Assembly: GCA_043744375.1 (NCBI GenBank)
Contig: JAYTUU010000139.1
Span: forward strand, 1-16,204
Direction of reading: 5' to 3'
Origin: CAIYPH01 sp043744375
Lineage (GTDB): Bacteria > Pseudomonadota > Alphaproteobacteria > Acetobacterales > Acetobacteraceae
Length of the DNA: 16,204 bases
Shown here: one piece after another, positions 1 through 7,200 of the stretch
How the letters are laid out: the number at the start of each line of letters is the position of its first letter
Numbering within the stretch: position 1 is the stretch's first letter
The notes under the pieces: generated by a model
The model's database searches: none
What the model saw: the letters and a program-made list of their open reading frames with translations, nothing else
Told to the model about the DNA's origin: nothing
Made by a program: the position numbers and the translations under genes

Positions 1-28
1 TCCATCCAGCCGCGAGCAGTCCAGGGTT

Positions 29-49
29 CCAAGGGCCACTGGCCCTTGG
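29..49. other. Strong GC-rich hairpin (9-bp stem, 3-base loop)
   Basis: CCAAGGGCC (29-37) and GGCCCTTGG (41-49) are perfect inverted copies around ACT. Neither strand shows a T-run after the stem, so it is not a classical intrinsic terminator. It could be a copy of a dispersed hairpin family or a 3'-end processing structure. The rest of 1-279 holds no intact gene I can support. An AT-rich patch lies at 251-281. Confidence 0.5.
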
Positions 50-116
50 CCGCCGGAGGCGCGCTTGCCGTCGCTGCAAACGCACGCCCTTCCGTTGGCA
101 ACCTGCGAATCTCTGC

Positions 117-227
117 TTAGACGTGGATATCCAGCTTTCGCTGCGGATCGGCCTTGCGCGAGTCCGGCGGGCGGACCTCGGTCTGCCGCACCGGCGCCGC
201 ATGCCGCTCCGCGTGGTATTTTGCCAC
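117..227 (-). pseudogene. Possible 3' remnant of a coding region, or a 36-aa ORF
   Basis: The minus-strand frame ending at TAA (117-119) has strongly G/C-biased third codon positions across about 35 codons, as the real genes here do. It ends in the peptide ADPQRKLDIHV. The frame is open only back to a TAG at 273-275 and has no ATG. A GTG at 227 would give 36 aa but has no visible ribosome binding site. The most likely reading is the tail of a decayed or frameshifted gene that once followed the amidohydrolase operon. I do not recognise the family. An unrelated open frame on the other strand over the same bases looks less gene-like. Confidence 0.25.
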
Positions 228-279
228 CGCGACGCCGAGGCATAGCGGGGATAAATTAAAAAGGAGACAGATCTAAATT

Positions 280-1239
280 TTATTCCCGCACCCAAGCCGG
301 CGGATCGGCCGCGCCGACCTGCCCGGTTATCCGGCCATACGCCTCCGGCCGCCGATGCTTGTCGAAGGCAAAAATCGTCGTCCTCCCGAGCGTGCACATA
401 TCCAGATCGCAATCGGCGACGATCACCTCGTCGCCCCAGCTCGTCGCCTGCGCCAGGATTTCGCCCTGTGGGTTCACGATGATCGAATGCCCGAACAACT
501 CGCAGCCATCCTCCACCCCCGCCTTCGCCACGCCGACTGCAAAGGTTGCGTTCTGATACGCCCCCGCCTGGATCGACAGATGCGAGTGGAACACCCGCAA
601 ATGCGGCGCCTCGAACCCGGCCGCCGCCTGGTTCAACGACGGTGTGTTGTAGCCGAGCATCACCAACTCCACCCGCTGCAACCCCAACACCCGCCATGCC
701 TCCGGCCACCGCCGGTCATTGCAGATCATCATGCCCATGTTGACGCCATCCAGCTCGCCGATCGGCGCGCGGATGACGGGAAAGCCGAGATCGCCAACCT
801 CGAAATACTTCTTCTCGAGATGCTGCACGGCGCGCTTCGGATCGAACTCCGCATGCCCCGGCAAATGCACCTTGCGATACTTCAACAGAATGTCCCCGGC
901 CGGGCTGACCAGGATCGCCGTATTGAAATGCCGCCCCTCCGGCGTCCGCTCGGCATAGCCGAGATGAAACCCGATATTCAGCCGTCGCGCCGCGTCGAAC
1001 AGCGGCGCCGTCGCGTTCGAGGGCATGGCCGCCTCGAACCACTGCTCCGCCTCGGCATCGGCGACGAAATGCCGCGGAAAAAACGTCGTCAGTGCCAGTT
1101 CGGGGAACACCACCAGTTCGGCCCCGCGCCGATGCGCCCGCTCCATCAGCGCCACCATCCGCGCCACCGCAATTTCGCGGCCCTCAGACCGCTGGATCGG
1201 CCCCAATTGTGCGGCGGCCACTGTCAGGATACGTGCCAT
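280..1239 (-). CDS. N-carbamoyl-D-amino-acid amidohydrolase-like, nitrilase superfamily (copy A)
   Basis: This 319-aa protein belongs to the nitrilase superfamily and closely resembles D-carbamoylase, which hydrolyses N-carbamoyl amino acids to amino acid, CO2 and ammonia in the cytosol. The Glu-Lys-Cys catalytic triad is visible: E47 in FPELALTTFFPR, K123 in KYRKVHLPG and C173 in MICNDRRWPEAW. The histidine of QHLEKKYF (H140), conserved in the Agrobacterium enzyme, is present, as are GYNTP and the later HSHLSIQAG segment. Length matches the family (about 304 aa). I chose ATG 1239 because the conserved MARILTVAAAQ starts there and GGGAGG lies just upstream. It is the last gene of a three-gene operon and starts 2 bases after its paralogue stops. 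The exact substrate (D-carbamoyl amino acid, beta-ureido acid or another ureido acid) cannot be told from sequence. Confidence 0.88.
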   Translation of the reverse strand: MARILTVAAAQLGPIQRSEGREIAVARMVALMERAHRRGAELVVFPELALTTFFPRHFVADAEAEQWFEAAMPSNATAPLFDAARRLNIGFHLGYAERTPEGRHFNTAILVSPAGDILLKYRKVHLPGHAEFDPKRAVQHLEKKYFEVGDLGFPVIRAPIGELDGVNMGMMICNDRRWPEAWRVLGLQRVELVMLGYNTPSLNQAAAGFEAPHLRVFHSHLSIQAGAYQNATFAVGVAKAGVEDGCELFGHSIIVNPQGEILAQATSWGDEVIVADCDLDMCTLGRTTIFAFDKHRRPEAYGRITGQVGAADPPAWVRE

Positions 1240-1241
1240 GC

Positions 1242-2189
1242 TCAACCTCCCGGCGCCACGGCGCCCACCTGTCCGGTGATCGGCCCATACCAATCGGGTC
1301 GCCGATGCTGGGCGAAGTTGAACATCTTCTCCTTCCCCTGCGCGCAGGCGTCCAGATCGCAATCGGCGATGATCACCTCATCGCCCAGCCCCGCTGCCTG
1401 CGCCACGATCACGCCGTTGGGATCGACGATGCAGGAGCCGCCGATCAGGCCTGAGCCATCCTCGTCCCCGGCCTTGGCGACCGCGACCGCCCAGGCCGCG
1501 TTCATATAGGCGTTCGACTGTGCCGCCAGTTGCGAATGGAACGTCCGCAAATCCGCGCTCTCGCTCACGCCGCCATTCGGATCGTACGCCGCCGAATTGT
1601 ACCCGACGCACACCAGTTCCACCCCGCGCAAAGCCAACACCCGCCACGCCTCCGGCCACCGCCGGTCATTGCAGATCAGCATCCCCAGCACCCCGCCCGC
1701 CAACGACGCCGGCGCGCGAAACGTCGGAAACCCGAGATCGCCATATGCAAAATATCGCTTTTCCAACTGCTGGAACCGTGCCCCCGCGCGGGGCTCGACG
1801 CTGCCGGGGAGGTGGATCTTGCGGTATTTGCCGATCACCGTGCCATCCGGCGCCACCAGCAGCGCGGAGTTGAAGCGCTGCCCGGCCGGGGTCAGTTCGG
1901 CGTAGCCGATGTAGAACCCAACGCCGAGCGCGCGGGCGCGATCGAACAGCGGTTGCGTCTGCGGCCCCGGCATCGCTCGCTCGAAATAGGTATCGAGTTC
2001 TTGCGACCCCTCGATCAGCCAGCGCGGAAAAAACGTCGTGAACGCCAACTCGGGAAACACCACGAATTGCGCCCCCTCCGCCGCCGCCCGTTCGAGCAGC
2101 GCAATCACCCGGGCCAGTGTATGCGCCCGCGAGTCACCGCGCTGCGTCCCCCCCATCTGCGCCCCAGCCACCCGCAGGATCCGCGCCAT
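1242..2189 (-). CDS. N-carbamoyl-D-amino-acid amidohydrolase-like, nitrilase superfamily (copy B)
   Basis: This is a second, diverged D-carbamoylase-like enzyme of 315 aa. The triad is intact: E47 in FPELAFTTFFPR, K124 in KYRKIHLPG, C173 in LICNDRRWPEAW. It differs from copy A at likely substrate-pocket positions. The conserved His before LEK is Gln (FQQLEKRYF, Q141), and GYNTP becomes GYNSA. The shared C-terminal phrase ITGQVGA supports a tandem duplication followed by divergence. ATG 2189 lies one base after the hydantoinase stop (TGA-G-ATG), so translation is probably coupled. Copy B may handle a different N-carbamoyl substrate or contribute to a mixed complex; this is inference. Confidence 0.87.
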   Translation of the reverse strand: MARILRVAGAQMGGTQRGDSRAHTLARVIALLERAAAEGAQFVVFPELAFTTFFPRWLIEGSQELDTYFERAMPGPQTQPLFDRARALGVGFYIGYAELTPAGQRFNSALLVAPDGTVIGKYRKIHLPGSVEPRAGARFQQLEKRYFAYGDLGFPTFRAPASLAGGVLGMLICNDRRWPEAWRVLALRGVELVCVGYNSAAYDPNGGVSESADLRTFHSQLAAQSNAYMNAAWAVAVAKAGDEDGSGLIGGSCIVDPNGVIVAQAAGLGDEVIIADCDLDACAQGKEKMFNFAQHRRPDWYGPITGQVGAVAPGG

Positions 2190-2190
2190 C

Positions 2191-3558
2191 TCAGGTGCTC
2201 TCCCGCCGCACGAACCGCCCGGTCCCCGGTGTTGCATGCACCGCAACACCATCCCAGATCGTCCGCCCCCGCAGAATGGTCGCCGCCACCCGCCCGCGCA
2301 TGCGCCGGCCATGATACGGCGACCACCGCATCTCCGGCCGATCCTGGATGCCGGCTTCGTCGAACGCATAATCGGCACGCTCCATCACCAACAGATCGGC
2401 GTCCGACCCTAGCCGGATCGCCCCCTTTTTTGGATACAGCCCATGCAGCTTCGCACTCCGCTCGGCGCAATAGGTCGCCATCAGCGTCACCGGCAGCCCG
2501 CGCTCCTCCAGCAGAGTGAACATCAACGGGGCATAACTTTGCATCCCCGTTAGCCCTGCCCCGTTGGCGAAAATATCGGCGAATCCCTTCCGCTCCGCCG
2601 GCCACGGCGCATGGTCGGTCGATACATAGGCGATCTTGTCGGCCACCAGGCTTTCCCACATCCGCTCGACCTCCTCCTTCGTGCGAAACGGCGGATTGCA
2701 CTTCCCGCGCCCGCCGAGGCGCACAATGTCCTCCTCGGTCATGCACAGGTACTGGATGCACGCCTCTCCCGTCGCCCGCCCGCCCTGGCGCCGAAACGCC
2801 GCCGCGATGTCGAACCCGCGGGCCACCGAGGAATGCGCGATATGCACATGCGCTCCAGTCTCCAGCCCGATCTCGAAAATCTCCAGATCCGCCATCGTCT
2901 CGGCCAAAGGCGGCCTGGTGCGGCAATGCCAGATGGCGCTGGTATTCCCTGCGGCCTTCGCCTCCGCCGTCAGCCGCTCCACGAGTTCCTGGTCCTCGTT
3001 ATGGACGGACACCGGCAGCCCGGTCTTGGCGATCTCACGGAACGCCGCCACCATCGTCGGATGATCGATGCGCGGAAACCGCACGGCGTCATACTCATAG
3101 GTCGACACCTTGAACGCCGACACCCCCGCGGCCGCCAGCCCGGCAATCGCGTCCACCCCGCCGTTTTTCTTGATTGTGCCGTACAGCGCGACGTCGACAT
3201 GCGCGAGCCGCTCCACCCAGCCGATCTTGTCGGCCAGCACCTCGGCCGATGTCACCGCCTGCGGCACGTCATACGGCATGTCCACGCAGGTGGTGACGCC
3301 GCCCGCCGCCGCACTGCGCGTTGCCCCCTCGATCCCCGCCCAGCCGATCGCCGAGGCCGTGTGCATATGCCCATCCACCAGCCCGGGCATGATGAACCGC
3401 CCGGAATAATCGACGATCTCGGCGGCCGGCGGCGGCGCCCCCTGGCCGAGCGCTGCGATCACCTCGCCGCGCACCGCCACATAGCCGGATTTGATGACCT
3501 CGGACGCCGTGACGACATCGCCGAGAAACACACGATCGAACGGTAGTGACACTTTCAC
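2191..3558 (-). CDS. Cyclic amidohydrolase (hydantoinase/dihydropyrimidinase/allantoinase family)
   Basis: This 455-aa metal-dependent amidohydrolase would open a cyclic ureide ring to an N-carbamoyl acid, the substrate type of the two enzymes encoded downstream. All binuclear metal ligands are visible: H64 and H66 (VDGHMHT), the lysine expected to be carboxylated K150 (AFKVSTYEY), H186 (SVHNED), H242 (HIAHSS) and D315 (STDHAPW). Their spacing fits classic D-hydantoinases. I chose GTG 3558 because AGAGG (plus-strand 3565-3569) sits 6 bases upstream; a TTG at 3573 is possible but less likely. The loop after K150 is not the FMAY-type of typical dihydropyrimidinases, so allantoinase-like or another cyclic-amide specificity remains open. 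It is the first gene of its operon. Confidence 0.85.
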   Translation of the reverse strand: MKVSLPFDRVFLGDVVTASEVIKSGYVAVRGEVIAALGQGAPPPAAEIVDYSGRFIMPGLVDGHMHTASAIGWAGIEGATRSAAAGGVTTCVDMPYDVPQAVTSAEVLADKIGWVERLAHVDVALYGTIKKNGGVDAIAGLAAAGVSAFKVSTYEYDAVRFPRIDHPTMVAAFREIAKTGLPVSVHNEDQELVERLTAEAKAAGNTSAIWHCRTRPPLAETMADLEIFEIGLETGAHVHIAHSSVARGFDIAAAFRRQGGRATGEACIQYLCMTEEDIVRLGGRGKCNPPFRTKEEVERMWESLVADKIAYVSTDHAPWPAERKGFADIFANGAGLTGMQSYAPLMFTLLEERGLPVTLMATYCAERSAKLHGLYPKKGAIRLGSDADLLVMERADYAFDEAGIQDRPEMRWSPYHGRRMRGRVAATILRGRTIWDGVAVHATPGTGRFVRREST

Positions 3559-3575
3559 ATGTATCCTCTGCAAAT

Positions 3576-3605
3576 GGTCGCGCTTGCGGTGGCACCCGCG
3601 CGACC
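3576..3605. promoter_or_regulatory. Inverted repeat, candidate operator in divergent intergenic region
   Basis: GGTCGCGC (3576-3583) and GCGCGACC (3598-3605) are perfect inverted 8-mers separated by 14 bases. The spacer contains a further small dyad, GGT-GGC-ACC. The repeat lies between the divergent hydantoinase gene (start 3558) and prpD (start 3685), close to the former's translation start. It could be an operator for a dimeric regulator or a leader hairpin in the hydantoinase mRNA. No regulator gene is present nearby, and I could not identify clear -35/-10 boxes in the 126-base gap. Confidence 0.35.
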
Positions 3606-3684
3606 GTAGGAAGTTCCGGATTGAACGCTAGACGGCAAGCGGCGCGGCGCCAATCCCGCCCCGGCCAATAACGGAGGGTTTCCC

Positions 3685-5208
3685 ATGAAGCTGCATGACG
3701 TAAAGGTGTATCCGTCCAAGACCACCCTGAAGCGCGAAGACCAGTTGGCGTGGAAGATCGCCGGCGTCGCCGCCGACAAGGTGGCCGTGCCCAAGGCTAC
3801 TCAGGAGATGATCATAAACCGGATCATCGACAACGCCTCGGTCGCCATCGCCGCCATCAACCGCCGCCCCGTCGTCTCCGCCCGCGACATGGCGCTCGGC
3901 CACCCCCGCAAGGGCGCCGCCACTGTTTTCGGGATGGCCGCCGGCAAGACTGCCAGCCCGGAATGGGCCGCCTGGGCCAACGGCACCGCCGTGCGCGAAC
4001 TCGACATGCACGACACCTTCCTGGCCGCCGACTACTCCCATCCCGGTGACAATATTCCCCCCATCCTCGCCGTCGCCCAGACCATGGGGAAGTCCGGCAA
4101 AGACCTCCTCCGCGGTATCGCCACCGGCTACGAGATCCATATGGACCTCGTCCGCGCCATCTGCCTGCACGAACACAAGATCGACCACATCGCCCATCTC
4201 TGCCCGGCCCAGGCCGCCGGCATCGGCACCCTGCTCGGCCTCAAGCAGGAGGTCATCTACCAGGCCGTCCAGCAGGCCGTGCATGTCAGTTTTACCACCC
4301 GCCAGTCCCGCAAGGGCGAGATCAGCTCGTGGAAAGCCTACGCCCCCGCCCATGCCGGCAAGCTCGCCGTCGAAGCGGTCGATCGTGTCATGCGCGGCGA
4401 AGGTGCGCCTAGCCCGATCTATGAAGGCGAGGACAGCGTGATCGCCTGGATGCTCTCCGGCCGTAGCGCTCGTGACAAGGGCCTGCCCGAAGCCGTCTAC
4501 CACGTTCCGCTGCCCGATGCTGGCGAGCCCAAGCGCGCCATCCTCGACAGCTACACGAAGGAACACAGCGCCGAGTACCAAAGCCAGGCACTGATCGACC
4601 TAGCCTTCAAGATGCGCGAAAACATCGCCGACACGTCGCAGATCGCAAAGATCATGCTGCACACAAGCCATCACACCCATTACGTGATCGGCACCGGCGC
4701 CAACGACCCGCAGAAGATGGACCCCAAGGCGAGCCGCGAGACGCTCGATCATTCCATCATGTACATCTTCACCGTCGCCCTGCAGGACGGCACCTGGCAC
4801 CACGTCGACAGCTACGCCCCCAAGCGTGCAGGCCGGCCTGATACCGTCGCGCTGTGGCACAAAATGGAAACCTGCGAGGATGCGGAGTGGACGCGCCGCT
4901 ACCACTCGCGCGATCCGAACGAACTCGCCTTCGGTGGCCGCGTCGAAATCACCATGAAGGACGGCAGCAAGCTTGTTGACGAACTCGCCGTCGCCAACGC
5001 CCACCCGAACGGCGCAAAGCCTTTCGCGCGACCGGACTACATCAAGAAGTTCCAGTTGCTGACAAACGGGATCATCAGCACCCGCGAGTCGAACCGCTTC
5101 CTGGAAGCCGTGCAGGATGTCGCCAACCTGCCCGCCGGCGAACTGCATCGCCTGAACGTCGCCTTGCCCGCCGGCACCATCGTCGTCGGCAAACCCGGCA
5201 TTTTCTGA
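3685..5208 (+). CDS. prpD: 2-methylcitrate dehydratase, MmgE/PrpD family
   Basis: This 507-aa cytosolic MmgE/PrpD protein would dehydrate 2-methylcitrate to 2-methylaconitate in the methylcitrate cycle for propionyl-CoA. Seen features are the N-terminal family region, the signature around residues 107-125 (MHDTFLAADYSHPGDNIPP), helical-domain phrases such as GYEIHMDLVRAI and HIAHLCPAQAAG, and FTTRQSRKGEISSWKAY. Length is close to, slightly above, E. coli PrpD (483 aa). ATG 3685 follows GGAGGG (3673-3678) with good spacing. The prpC-like gene follows after 10 bases, which strongly supports the methylcitrate role over other MmgE/PrpD functions. No prpB (methylisocitrate lyase) or prpR is in the window. 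Confidence 0.88.
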   Translation: MKLHDVKVYPSKTTLKREDQLAWKIAGVAADKVAVPKATQEMIINRIIDNASVAIAAINRRPVVSARDMALGHPRKGAATVFGMAAGKTASPEWAAWANGTAVRELDMHDTFLAADYSHPGDNIPPILAVAQTMGKSGKDLLRGIATGYEIHMDLVRAICLHEHKIDHIAHLCPAQAAGIGTLLGLKQEVIYQAVQQAVHVSFTTRQSRKGEISSWKAYAPAHAGKLAVEAVDRVMRGEGAPSPIYEGEDSVIAWMLSGRSARDKGLPEAVYHVPLPDAGEPKRAILDSYTKEHSAEYQSQALIDLAFKMRENIADTSQIAKIMLHTSHHTHYVIGTGANDPQKMDPKASRETLDHSIMYIFTVALQDGTWHHVDSYAPKRAGRPDTVALWHKMETCEDAEWTRRYHSRDPNELAFGGRVEITMKDGSKLVDELAVANAHPNGAKPFARPDYIKKFQLLTNGIISTRESNRFLEAVQDVANLPAGELHRLNVALPAGTIVVGKPGIF

Positions 5209-5218
5209 GGAGGACCAC

Positions 5219-6373
5219 ATGAGCGAAACAACAGGCTCCAACTTCAAGCCCAAGAAGTCCGTCGCCCTCTCCGGCATCACCGCGGGCAACACCGCGCTCT
5301 GCACCGTCGGGCGCAGCGGCAACGACCTGCACTACCGCGGCTACGACATCCTCGACGTCGCCGACGTCTGCGAATTCGAGGAAATCGCTCACCTTCTCGT
5401 CCACGGCACCTTGCCGAACCGCGCCGAACTCATCGCCTACAAGACCAAGCTCAAGGCCCTGCGTGGCCTGCCCGCCGCCGTCCGCGCGATCCTCGAAGCC
5501 ACCCCCGCCGGCGCCCATCCGATGGATGTCATGCGCACCGGCGTTTCAGCCCTGGGCAGCATCGTTCCCGAAAAGGACGACCACAACCACGCCGGCGCGC
5601 GCGACATTGCGGACCGACTGATGGCCTCGCTCGGCTCGATGCTGCTCTACTGGCACCACTATTCGCAGAACGGCCGCCGCATCGATGTCGAAACGGACGA
5701 CGACAGCATCGCCGCCCATTTCCTGCATCTGCTGCACGGCAAGAAACCGAGCGCCTCATGGGAGCGCGCGATGCAGACCTCGCTCATTCTCTATGCGGAG
5801 CATGAATTCAACGCTTCCACCTTCGCCTGCCGCGTCGTCGCCGGCACCGGGTCGGACCTGTTCTCCGCCATCACCGCCGGCATCGGCGCCCTGCGCGGCC
5901 CCAAACATGGTGGTGCCAACGAGGTCTCTTTCGAAATCCAGAAGCGCTACGCCAGTCCCGACGAGGGTGAGGCCGACATCCGTGCCCGCGTCGCCGCCAA
6001 GGAAGTCATCATCGGCTTCGGCCATCCCGTTTACACGATTTCCGATCCGCGCAACCACGTCATCAAGGAAGTCGCCCGCCGCCTCTCGGCCGAAATCGGC
6101 GACCTCCGCATGTTCGATGTCGCGGACCGTATCGAAGCCGTGATGCTTGAGACCAAGCGCATGTTTGCCAATCTCGACTGGTTCAGCGCCGTTTCCTACC
6201 ACGTCATGGGCGTGCCGACCGCGATGTTTACGCCGCTCTTCGTGATCGCCCGCACGTCCGGCTGGAGCGCCCATGTCATCGAGCAGCGCATCGACGGCAA
6301 GATCATCCGTCCGACCGCAAACTATACCGGACCGGACAACCTCACATTCGTCCCGCTTGCAGAGCGGGCCTAG
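5219..6373 (+). CDS. prpC: 2-methylcitrate synthase (citrate synthase family)
   Basis: This 384-aa citrate-synthase-family enzyme would condense propionyl-CoA with oxaloacetate to 2-methylcitrate. The N-terminal GITAGNTALCTVGRSGNDLHYRGYD block is characteristic of PrpC rather than of housekeeping citrate synthase. Catalytic residues are visible: H195 (AEHEFNAST), H230 (RGPKHGGANE), H269 (GFGHPVYTISDPRN) and D320 (NLDWFSAVSYHVMG). Length matches PrpC (about 389 aa). A GAGGAGG ribosome binding site overlaps the prpD stop, so the two genes form a coupled operon. It is the last gene before a strong terminator. Some PrpC enzymes also use acetyl-CoA, which sequence cannot exclude. Confidence 0.92.
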   Translation: MSETTGSNFKPKKSVALSGITAGNTALCTVGRSGNDLHYRGYDILDVADVCEFEEIAHLLVHGTLPNRAELIAYKTKLKALRGLPAAVRAILEATPAGAHPMDVMRTGVSALGSIVPEKDDHNHAGARDIADRLMASLGSMLLYWHHYSQNGRRIDVETDDDSIAAHFLHLLHGKKPSASWERAMQTSLILYAEHEFNASTFACRVVAGTGSDLFSAITAGIGALRGPKHGGANEVSFEIQKRYASPDEGEADIRARVAAKEVIIGFGHPVYTISDPRNHVIKEVARRLSAEIGDLRMFDVADRIEAVMLETKRMFANLDWFSAVSYHVMGVPTAMFTPLFVIARTSGWSAHVIEQRIDGKIIRPTANYTGPDNLTFVPLAERA

Positions 6374-6412
6374 GTTTTTCAAAAAAGAACGGAACGATAT
6401 ATTTCGATCCTG

Positions 6413-6445
6413 AACGCCACGGCCGAGCGCCGTGGCGTTTTTTTT
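6413..6445 (+). terminator. Intrinsic terminator of prpDC
   Basis: A perfect 10-bp stem, AACGCCACGG (6413-6422) with CCGTGGCGTT (6430-6439), closes a 7-base loop and runs straight into eight T residues (6438-6445). It lies 40 bases after the prpC stop. This is a textbook Rho-independent terminator. Confidence 0.92.
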
Positions 6446-6478
6446 ATGTAGAAATGCAACCGAACGTGTGACTTTTCG

Positions 6479-6508
6479 TTGACATCCGTGCGTCATACAG
6501 CAGATAGC
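6479..6508 (+). promoter_or_regulatory. Candidate sigma-70 promoter with a weak -10 box
   Basis: TTGACA (6479-6484) matches the -35 consensus perfectly. The best partner is GATAGC (6503-6508) at 18-base spacing, only a 3/6 match to the -10 consensus. It sits just after the prpC terminator and could drive the histone-like gene, leaving a leader of about 230 bases. The rest of 6446-6745 contains no supportable gene; its other feature is the inverted repeat at 6655-6686. Confidence 0.4.
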
Positions 6509-6654
6509 GGAACAAGCATGCGATGATGCGAGTCGCAAGACAGTCGAGCGTCAATCGGCGGCCGCATGCGTAAAGCCGAGTATGCGCAAGGGAAGTTCAG
6601 GTCCCGCCAGCGCTCTTGCGGCCTTGCATCGATACGCTGTGCGCCGTGCCTACA

Positions 6655-6686
6655 GGCAATTCTGTGCCGTAACGTGACGAATTGCC
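6655..6686. repeat. Inverted repeat in the leader of the histone-like gene
   Basis: GGCAATTC (6655-6662) and GAATTGCC (6679-6686) are perfect inverted copies separated by 16 bases, which include CGTAACG. The repeat ends 59 bases before the ATG at 6746 and is AT-richer than its surroundings. It could be an RNA hairpin in the 5' leader or a binding site for a dimeric regulator. Confidence 0.4.
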
Positions 6687-6745
6687 AAACTCTCCAGACC
6701 CAGTTCACGCGTTTCCAGTCTCGCCAGAAAGGAGTTCCGAAGGCC

Positions 6746-7177
6746 ATGAAGAACGAAGAAGCCGCCGTCACACTGCGCGCCCAGCCGCTGGCCGTACGCG
6801 CACCCGCCAAGAAGGCCGCAGCACCGGCAAAACCCGCGGCCAAGAAGCCCGCCGCGAAGAAGCCCGCCGCCCCGAAAACGGCGCCTGCTGCGGCTAAACC
6901 TGCTGCGGCTAAACCTGCGGCGAAGAAAGCCACCGCTCCGCCCGCGAAGGCCGCTGCTGCGCCGAAGAAGGCCTTGGCGGCCAAGCCGGCCGCCAAGGCA
7001 CCCGCTCCGAAAAAGGCCGCGGCCGCAAAGCCGGCTGCCAAAGCCGCCGCGCCGAAGAAAGCTGCTGCCGCCGCAAAGCCTGTTGCCAAGAAAGCCGCCC
7101 CGAAGAAGGCTCCCGCTGCCGCGAAACCGGCCGCCAAACCTGCGGCCAAGAAACCCGCCAAGAAGTCTGCCGCCTGA
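6746..7177 (+). CDS. Lys/Ala/Pro-rich histone H1-like protein
   Basis: This 143-aa protein is made, after a short N-terminal segment (MKNEEAAVTLRAQPLAVR), almost entirely of degenerate PAAKKPA / AAPKK / AAKPA units. That gives a long, basic, disordered chain like the C-terminal tail of histone H1 and like bacterial H1-like proteins and the AlgP or PhaF tails. Such proteins bind DNA or polyanionic surfaces without a folded domain. ATG 6746 follows AAAGGAG (6728-6734); an in-frame upstream start at 6566 is unlikely because the added stretch lacks this composition. The gene is monocistronic between two terminators. Its repetitive DNA makes length variation between strains likely. A nucleoid or granule-associated role is inference. 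Confidence 0.7.
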   Translation: MKNEEAAVTLRAQPLAVRAPAKKAAAPAKPAAKKPAAKKPAAPKTAPAAAKPAAAKPAAKKATAPPAKAAAAPKKALAAKPAAKAPAPKKAAAAKPAAKAAAPKKAAAAAKPVAKKAAPKKAPAAAKPAAKPAAKKPAKKSAA

Positions 7178-7198
7178 GCAATGGCCGCCTGAGCAATG
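7169..7198 (+). repeat. Perfect tandem 15-bp duplication over the stop codon
   Basis: GCCGCCTGAGCAATG occurs at 7169-7183 and again at 7184-7198, directly adjacent. The first copy contains the final alanine codons and TGA stop of the histone-like gene; the second duplicates these outside the frame. This looks like a replication-slippage duplication. Confidence 0.9.
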
Positions 7199-7200
7199 AA

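Noticed and set aside
65..259. Plus-strand 64-codon frame at the left edge
   Set aside because: TTG start without a clear ribosome binding site, and a Pro/Arg/Ala-rich translation without motifs; the opposite strand shows better codon bias.
355..1509. Long plus-strand open frame (384 codons) opposite the two carbamoylase genes
   Set aside because: Arg/His/Pro-rich low-information translation lying exactly antisense to two genes with intact catalytic motifs; long shadows are expected in GC-rich DNA.
3628..4581. Minus-strand open frame of 317 codons rich in Gly, Asp and Val, opposite prpD
   Set aside because: It lies antisense to a clearly recognisable PrpD and has no family motif; its composition is what the reverse complement of a GC3-rich gene gives.
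6566..6745. Upstream in-frame extension of the histone-like protein
   Set aside because: The added 60 residues lack the Lys/Ala/Pro composition, and a good AAAGGAG site precedes the internal ATG at 6746.
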